Positions 62,761 through 64,000 of a stretch of DNA of 64,000 nucleotides are shown here, piece after piece. Numbering within the stretch: position 1 is the stretch's first letter; the number at the start of each line of letters is the position of its first letter. The notes below the pieces were generated by a model. It was given only the letters and a program-made list of their open reading frames with translations. It ran no database searches and was not told the DNA's origin. Origin of the DNA: Chryseobacterium tagetis. GTDB taxonomy: Bacteria; Bacteroidota; Bacteroidia; Flavobacteriales; Weeksellaceae. Both the position numbers and the translations under genes were made by a program. The stretch spans positions 434,001-498,000 of the forward strand of contig NZ_JAERSE020000004.1 in assembly GCF_016735585.2 (NCBI RefSeq). Direction: 5' to 3'.

Positions 62761-62823
62761 TGGTCCCACCTGGGCTCGAACCAGGGACATCTGGGTTATC
62801 ACCCAGTCTCTCTAACCAACTGA
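62761..62823 (-). pseudogene. 3' tRNA-Ile(GAT)-like remnant, probable attachment site
   Basis: Read on the minus strand it has the D-loop core CAGTTGGTTAG, an anticodon stem CTGGG/CCCAG with TGATAA in the loop (anticodon GAT), and a full T-arm CCTGG-TTCGAGC-CCAGG. It ends in the acceptor strand GGGACC plus A. The 5' acceptor strand and left D-stem are missing, and the anticodon loop has only six bases. It is therefore not a working tRNA but the sort of 3' piece left by an integrase at one end of an integrated element. Confidence 0.75.
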
Positions 62824-62970
62824 TTAAATTAATTTTATATATTAATTGCTTACTTATTAATAACTAAAGTAAGCCTATAAGTATGCCTTTTTCTTATATT
62901 TGTCCAACCTTATAATAAAATGGACATTGGACATATATTTCCTAATGTGATTATTGTTTACTAATTCTAT

Positions 62971-64000
62971 ATGCAAATCATGACTGATAATAATAGTTAC
63001 TCTGCTTTAAATCTATTCAATTTTGAACATGAAGAACTACCTAAACTTATAGATCCTTTGTTTCCCAAAATAGGACTTGCTTCTTTAGTTGGTTCTTCTG
63101 ATACTGGCAAAAGTACTTTATTAAGACAATTGGCAATATATGTTTCATTAGGTTTAGATGAATTCATTGGATATAAGCTCTTTCCTCAGCATCAAAATGT
63201 AATTTTCATCAGTACAGAAGATGACCCAACTTCTACCAGCATTTCAATTAAGAAACCTATTTCAAAGATTATTCAAGATACCAGTAAGGATATTAATCTA
63301 TTAAATCATTTAAAGTTTATTTTTGAAGTAGATACCAACCTAACAAATCCTAACAATATTTTCAATATATTAGAAAGGGATTTGAAAAGCAATCCAACAG
63401 ATTTAATCATAGTTGATGCTTTTACTGATATTTTTAGTGGTGATATAAATTCAAGTACAAAGGTAAGGGAGTTTTTAAACCAGTTTAGTAAAATAGCTAA
63501 AACTTACAATTGTCTGATTCTTTTTCTTCATCATACAGGAAAAAAAGCAAATAAATTTTCTGCTTCCAAAGACAATGTTTTGGGTTCACAAGCATTTGAA
63601 GCTAAGATGAGAGTAGTACTTGAGTTAAAACCATTTCCAAATGATGAAAACCTAAGAACTTTAACTATTACCAAAGGTAATTATATCTCTTCTAAGCTTA
63701 AAAAGTACTCTAAAATTCTTTCTTTTGATGAAAGTACTCTACTATTTTCTGATACAGGTAAAGAAGTTCTAAGTGACTCTCTATCTTCTTTGGCATACGT
63801 TAATCCTAAAAAGAATTCTATTCTGCCTATTATCCAAAAATTACATACAGAAGGTAAATCTATAAGGCAGATTGAAACAGAATTAAAAAGTCAAGGATAT
63901 AGAATAAGTAAATCCTCTGTCTCCAATTATCTGAAAGAGCAAAAAAATGCTAACATAATAGAGAAAGATTTTGAGGATATTGATTATAGTCAAAATGTTG
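62971..64000 (+). CDS. RepA-like AAA family ATPase (3' end beyond the window)
   Basis: An open frame of at least 343 codons runs off the end. A Walker A motif GSSDTGKST (residues 41-49) is followed by VIFISTEDDPTS, Walker B DLIIVDAFTDIF, and LFLHHTGKKANKFSASKDN with a sensor-like His pair. This matches the AAA_25/RepA-type hexameric ATPases found on plasmids and integrative elements. The C-terminal part carries a helix-turn-helix (SIRQIETELKSQGYRISK). MTDNN at 62980 is an alternative start. It is probably an element gene, since it lies just inside the tRNA remnant. Confidence 0.8.
   Translation, partial: MQIMTDNNSYSALNLFNFEHEELPKLIDPLFPKIGLASLVGSSDTGKSTLLRQLAIYVSLGLDEFIGYKLFPQHQNVIFISTEDDPTSTSISIKKPISKIIQDTSKDINLLNHLKFIFEVDTNLTNPNNIFNILERDLKSNPTDLIIVDAFTDIFSGDINSSTKVREFLNQFSKIAKTYNCLILFLHHTGKKANKFSASKDNVLGSQAFEAKMRVVLELKPFPNDENLRTLTITKGNYISSKLKKYSKILSFDESTLLFSDTGKEVLSDSLSSLAYVNPKKNSILPIIQKLHTEGKSIRQIETELKSQGYRISKSSVSNYLKEQKNANIIEKDFEDIDYSQNV

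Overview
The window looks like chromosome of a Flavobacteriia member, most likely Chryseobacterium or a close relative. The supporting signs are low GC, a SusC/SusD pair, a type IX secretion sorting domain, XylA/XylE and KduI/UxaA-type genes typical of the phylum, and a Bacteroidetes-type VgrG. The genus is an inference; no rRNA or other marker is present.

Layout. (1) 1-8.3 kb holds housekeeping and hypothetical genes: a VOC protein, an acyltransferase, an AraC regulator, DeoD, TatD and a DUF434 protein. One small gene upstream of tatD is apparently frameshifted. (2) 8.7-14.9 kb holds xylose isomerase and a xylose symporter, a GNAT gene bracketed by a repeat, a LacI-family regulator and a T9SS-exported protein. 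(3) 15.0-25.3 kb, minus strand, is the cytoplasmic uronate operon kduI-kduD-uxaC-kdgK-eda-exuT-uxaB-uxaA. (4) 26.1-52.4 kb is the pectin utilisation locus: SusC/SusD, two pectin methylesterases, two PL1 and one PL10 lyase, GH28, GH105, GH43, GH95, two rhamnogalacturonan acetylesterases, KdgF, two alpha/beta hydrolases and two DUF4861 proteins. (5) 52.8-56.5 kb is a type VI secretion effector island: VgrG, a Tae4-type amidase, a Tai4-like immunity protein and a DUF4280 PAAR-like protein. (6) 57.1-61.9 kb is a serine-recombinase-linked string of unknown genes, separated by a repeated 15-base motif and by fragments resembling the recombinase's own C-terminal HTH. (7) 62.7-64.0 kb holds a 3' tRNA-Ile-like remnant with its terminator, then a RepA-like AAA ATPase that runs off the window. 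This is probably the edge of an integrative element.

How it fits together. Exported esterases, lyases and hydrolases would break down homogalacturonan and rhamnogalacturonan. SusC/SusD would import oligomers and GH105 and KdgF would process unsaturated ends. ExuT would bring uronates into the cytoplasm, where the Uxa and Kdu branches converge on KDG and then KdgK and Eda. A LacI-type palindrome, TGCAATCGATTGCA or a 12-13/14 match to it, lies at five promoters: xylA, kduI, susC, the second PL1 gene, and (inside the coding start) DUF4861-PL10. The LacI gene at 12.9 kb is the natural candidate regulator, so xylose and pectin genes appear to form one regulon.

The pectin and uronate loci also carry many dispersed intergenic palindromes in several families. 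One is MITE-like with TTTTTAACGCAAAG ends, and a four-copy tandem array of about 265 bp lies behind the GH95 gene.
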